From positions 1 to 60,840 of the forward strand of contig NZ_JAIOAB010000045.1 in NCBI RefSeq assembly GCF_019890635.1: a stretch of 60,840 nucleotides of DNA, in the 5' to 3' direction. The position numbers and the translations under genes were made by a program. This document shows, in pieces, positions 59,259-60,840 of the stretch. Each line of letters begins with the position of its first letter. Position 1 is the first letter of the stretch. The notes under the pieces are model-generated. The model searched no databases and was not told the DNA's origin. It saw only the letters and a list, made by a program, of their open reading frames with translations. Source of the stretch: Streptomyces sennicomposti (GTDB lineage: Bacteria; Actinomycetota; Actinomycetes; Streptomycetales; Streptomycetaceae).

Positions 59259-60254
59259 TCAGGCGGGCAGCAGCCCGATCGCCCGGTACGCCGCGTCGAC
59301 CGTCGGCCGCGCCCTCTCCCGCGCCCGCCGAGCGCCCGCCCGCAGCACCTCCTCCACATACCCGGGGTCCGCGCACAGTTCCCGGTGCCGCTCCCGCACC
59401 GGCCTGAGCACGTCGACCACCGCCTCCGCGGCGTCCTTCTTCAAAGCGCCGTACGAGTGGTAGGAACCGGCCAGCTCCGCCGGGTCCCCGCCCTCGCAGG
59501 CGGCCAGGATCTCCAGCAGGTTCGCGACTCCCGGCCGCTCCTGCGGGTCGTAGACGACGTCCTGCCCGCTGTCGGTCACCGCCCGCATGACCTTCTTGCG
59601 CGTCACCTCCGGCTCGTCCAGCAGATAGACGATGCCGGGACCGGAGTCGTCGGACTTCCCCATCTTCGACGCCGGGTCCTGGAGGTTCATCACCCGCGCC
59701 GCCACCGCGGGCGAAGTCGCCTTCGGCACCGTGAAGGTGTGCCCGTAGCGGTGGTTGAACCGCACGGCCAGATCCCGCGCCAGCTCCACATGCTGCGTCT
59801 GGTCGTCCCCGACCGGCACCTCGTCCGTCCCGTACGCCAGGATGTCCGCCGCCATCAGCACCGGATACGTCAGCAGCGACAGCCGTACGCTGCCGCCGCG
59901 CGCCTGTTCCCGCGCGGCCTTCTCCTTGTACTGGATCATCCGCCGCATCTCGCCGTCGGTGGCCACGCACTCCAGCAGATAGGACAGCCGCGCGTGCTCG
60001 TCCACATGGCTCTGCACGAACACCGTGCACCGTTCCGGATCGAGGCCCGCCGCCAGCAGCAGCGTCGCCGCCTGCCGGCTGAGCCGCCGCACCCGCGCCG
60101 GGTCGTGGTCCACGGTGAGCGCGTGCAGGTCCACGACGCAGAACAGGGCGTCCGCCCGGTGCTGGTCCACCTCGGCCCACCGCCGCATGGCGCCCAGGTA
60201 GTTCCCGAGCGTCAGGTGCCCGGTCGGCTTGATCCCGCTGAAGACCCGTGTCAT
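59259..60254 (-). CDS. trpS: tryptophanyl-tRNA synthetase, attenuator-controlled copy
   Basis: A 331-residue class I synthetase charging tRNA-Trp. It shows VFSGIKPTGHLTLGNYLGA (HIGH region TGHLTLGN), LFCVVDLHALT, YPVLMAADILAYGTDEVPVGDDQTQHVELARDLA in pieces, and the KMSKS loop as KMGKSDDS. The upstream Trp leader peptide and attenuator indicate the auxiliary, inducible enzyme. In S. coelicolor the equivalent (SCO3334, trpRS1) is, from memory, the indolmycin-resistant synthetase controlled by ribosome-mediated attenuation. GGAG motifs precede ATG 60254. A longer in-frame extension to 60551 overlaps the leader and is not used. Confidence 0.95.
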   Translation of the reverse strand: MTRVFSGIKPTGHLTLGNYLGAMRRWAEVDQHRADALFCVVDLHALTVDHDPARVRRLSRQAATLLLAAGLDPERCTVFVQSHVDEHARLSYLLECVATDGEMRRMIQYKEKAAREQARGGSVRLSLLTYPVLMAADILAYGTDEVPVGDDQTQHVELARDLAVRFNHRYGHTFTVPKATSPAVAARVMNLQDPASKMGKSDDSGPGIVYLLDEPEVTRKKVMRAVTDSGQDVVYDPQERPGVANLLEILAACEGGDPAELAGSYHSYGALKKDAAEAVVDVLRPVRERHRELCADPGYVEEVLRAGARRARERARPTVDAAYRAIGLLPA

Positions 60255-60328
60255 CTCCACTCCATCTCCTGGTCGAGACCGCCGGCCTCGACCGGCCGGC
60301 CCCCGGGAGCCCTGGAGGGGGAAACGAG

Positions 60329-60353
60329 AACGGCCGCCGAGGCGGCGGCCGTT
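60329..60353 (-). terminator. attenuator terminator in the trpS leader
   Basis: AACGGCCGCCG and CGGCGGCCGTT form an 11-bp stem around AGG; read on the minus strand it is followed by CTCGTTTCC. It lies between the leader peptide and trpS. GGCGGCCGCG just after the leader stop (about 60379-60370, minus strand) can pair with its first arm as an anti-terminator. Confidence 0.8.
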
Positions 60354-60379
60354 GGTTGCGTACGTGAGCGCGGCCGCCG

Positions 60380-60421
60380 TCAGGCGGGCCACCACTGCTG
60401 GTTGTACGTACGCGTCGTCAT
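60380..60421 (-). CDS. trpS leader peptide MTTRTYNQQWWPA
   Basis: A 13-residue peptide ending in tandem Trp codons (TGG TGG) two codons before Pro-Ala-stop. Stalling at the Trp codons when charged tRNA-Trp is scarce would free the anti-terminator and let trpS be transcribed. The ATG at 60421 has TACTCT seven bases upstream on the minus strand (60434-60429) and no ribosome site, so the leader itself looks leaderless. The terminator lies 27 bases downstream. Confidence 0.88.
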   Translation of the reverse strand: MTTRTYNQQWWPA

Positions 60422-60428
60422 GCCGACG

Positions 60429-60434
60429 AGAGTA
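60429..60434 (-). promoter_or_regulatory. candidate -10 element for the trpS leader transcript
   Basis: TACTCT on the minus strand ends seven bases before the leader-peptide ATG. Confidence 0.5.
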
Positions 60435-60461
60435 CGCCCGCCGAGCCGGTCCCGCAGCGAG

Positions 60462-60490
60462 TTGACACACCCCGCCTCCGTCCGTACTGT
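60462..60490 (+). promoter_or_regulatory. consensus-quality promoter (TTGACA-N17-TACTGT)
   Basis: TTGACA at 60462-60467, a 17-base spacer and TACTGT at 60485-60490 on the plus strand: the best sigma-70/HrdB-type promoter in the window. It points to the right edge, away from trpS, and is probably the first promoter of an rRNA operon. Confidence 0.75.
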
Positions 60491-60840
60491 TCTCCGAGTT
60501 GTCCGACGTGAGAGCCCGACTCCGGTCGGTCCCCGGGCAGCCACTCCGCAAGTACTCAAGCCTTTCGACGACAGTCGTGCATTACGTCTGCCGTCGTGTT
60601 CATTGGCGCGTGTATTCACGGAATGAGGAATCCGCGTTCGCGAGAACGCAGCCCCGATTCGCTCGGGGACACGGAATCCGCTAAAGTCTCACTCGTCGGA
60701 ACGGCCCAACGGGCCGGGAAGACACAGCAATAACATCCGGCTCCGCCGGGTGGCGCTGACTCGGGATCAGGTCGAGAAAAGATCTGATAGAGTCGGAACC
60801 GGCGGAAAGGGAAACGCGGAAGCGGGAACCTGGAAAGCAC
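60491..60840 (+). promoter_or_regulatory. probable rRNA operon upstream/leader region
   Basis: No gene is credible here. TAAAGT (60682-60687), with TTCGCT 18 bases earlier, and TAGAGT (60788-60793) are further -10 candidates. The block GATCTGATAGAGTCGGAAC, GGCGGAAAGGGAAACGCGG and GGGAACCTGGAAAGCAC at the window end matches my memory of the leader upstream of Streptomyces 16S genes. Several tandem promoters are typical of such operons. The rRNA gene itself would lie beyond the window. Confidence 0.65.

Noticed and set aside
60616..60840. A minus-strand frame at the right edge as a partial gene.
   Set aside because: It crosses promoter-like sequence and the rRNA-leader-type block; the peptide has no recognisable features.

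Overview
The window is a high-GC actinobacterial chromosome segment, almost certainly Streptomyces. The evidence is codon use saturated with G/C in third positions, GTG and TTG starts, the sigE-cseA-cseB-cseC operon, lsr2, clpC, a disA/radA pair, and a trpS preceded by a Trp-rich leader peptide. The gene order matches, from memory, the S. coelicolor core region running from the folate genes to SCO3334. I see no insertion sequence, prophage, CRISPR array, tRNA or secondary-metabolite cluster. This is conserved housekeeping and regulatory territory.

Layout. 1-2.9 kb (minus strand): folate genes folP, an NTF2-like gene, folB, folK and the start of a DUF3180 gene. 3.5-8.5 kb: an MprF-like membrane protein, a membrane-anchored esterase and a coiled-coil membrane protein. 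8.9-13.5 kb: two bacterial PH-domain membrane proteins, an orphan second NuoD, and a MidA/NDUFAF7-type methyltransferase that overlaps nuoD2 tail to tail. 13.6-17.9 kb: a NarL-type two-component pair, a TmrB-like P-loop protein and an ArsR-type regulator with a clear upstream palindrome. 18-25.3 kb: a threonine-aldolase-like gene, then a tightly coupled cofactor operon (DUF2520 gene, a 72-codon ORF, panC, nadB, nadC, coaX) for CoA and NAD.

25.8-32.6 kb: small leaderless genes, a BlaI-type regulator, an ArgA-like acetyltransferase, lsr2, an SCO3374-like gene and clpC. 32.7-37 kb: a secreted acid phosphatase, an M23 peptidase and a divergent TetR/MFS efflux pair with repeated operators. 37-42 kb: cseC, cseB, cseA and sigE (cell-envelope stress) and mutY. 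42.7-50.5 kb: disA and radA, a sigma/anti-sigma-like BACON membrane protein, hypothetical proteins and a Ppx/GppA protein. 50.8-60.4 kb: a TIM-barrel protein, ilvD, a PQQ-propeller Ser/Thr kinase, an SH3-domain protein, a methyltransferase, proC, and trpS under a leader-peptide attenuator. The last ~380 bases carry promoter sequences that look like the upstream region of an rRNA operon on the plus strand.

Recurring features are many probable leaderless genes (a TANNNT hexamer ending 6-7 bases before the start codon), many 4-base stop/start overlaps, and GC-rich minisatellites in convergent intergenic gaps. The most interesting points are the nuoD2/MidA pair, the fused sigma-like/zinc-finger/BACON protein, the trpS attenuator, the 215-bp insertion-like ORF in the pantothenate operon, and the operator palindromes at the ArsR and TetR genes.
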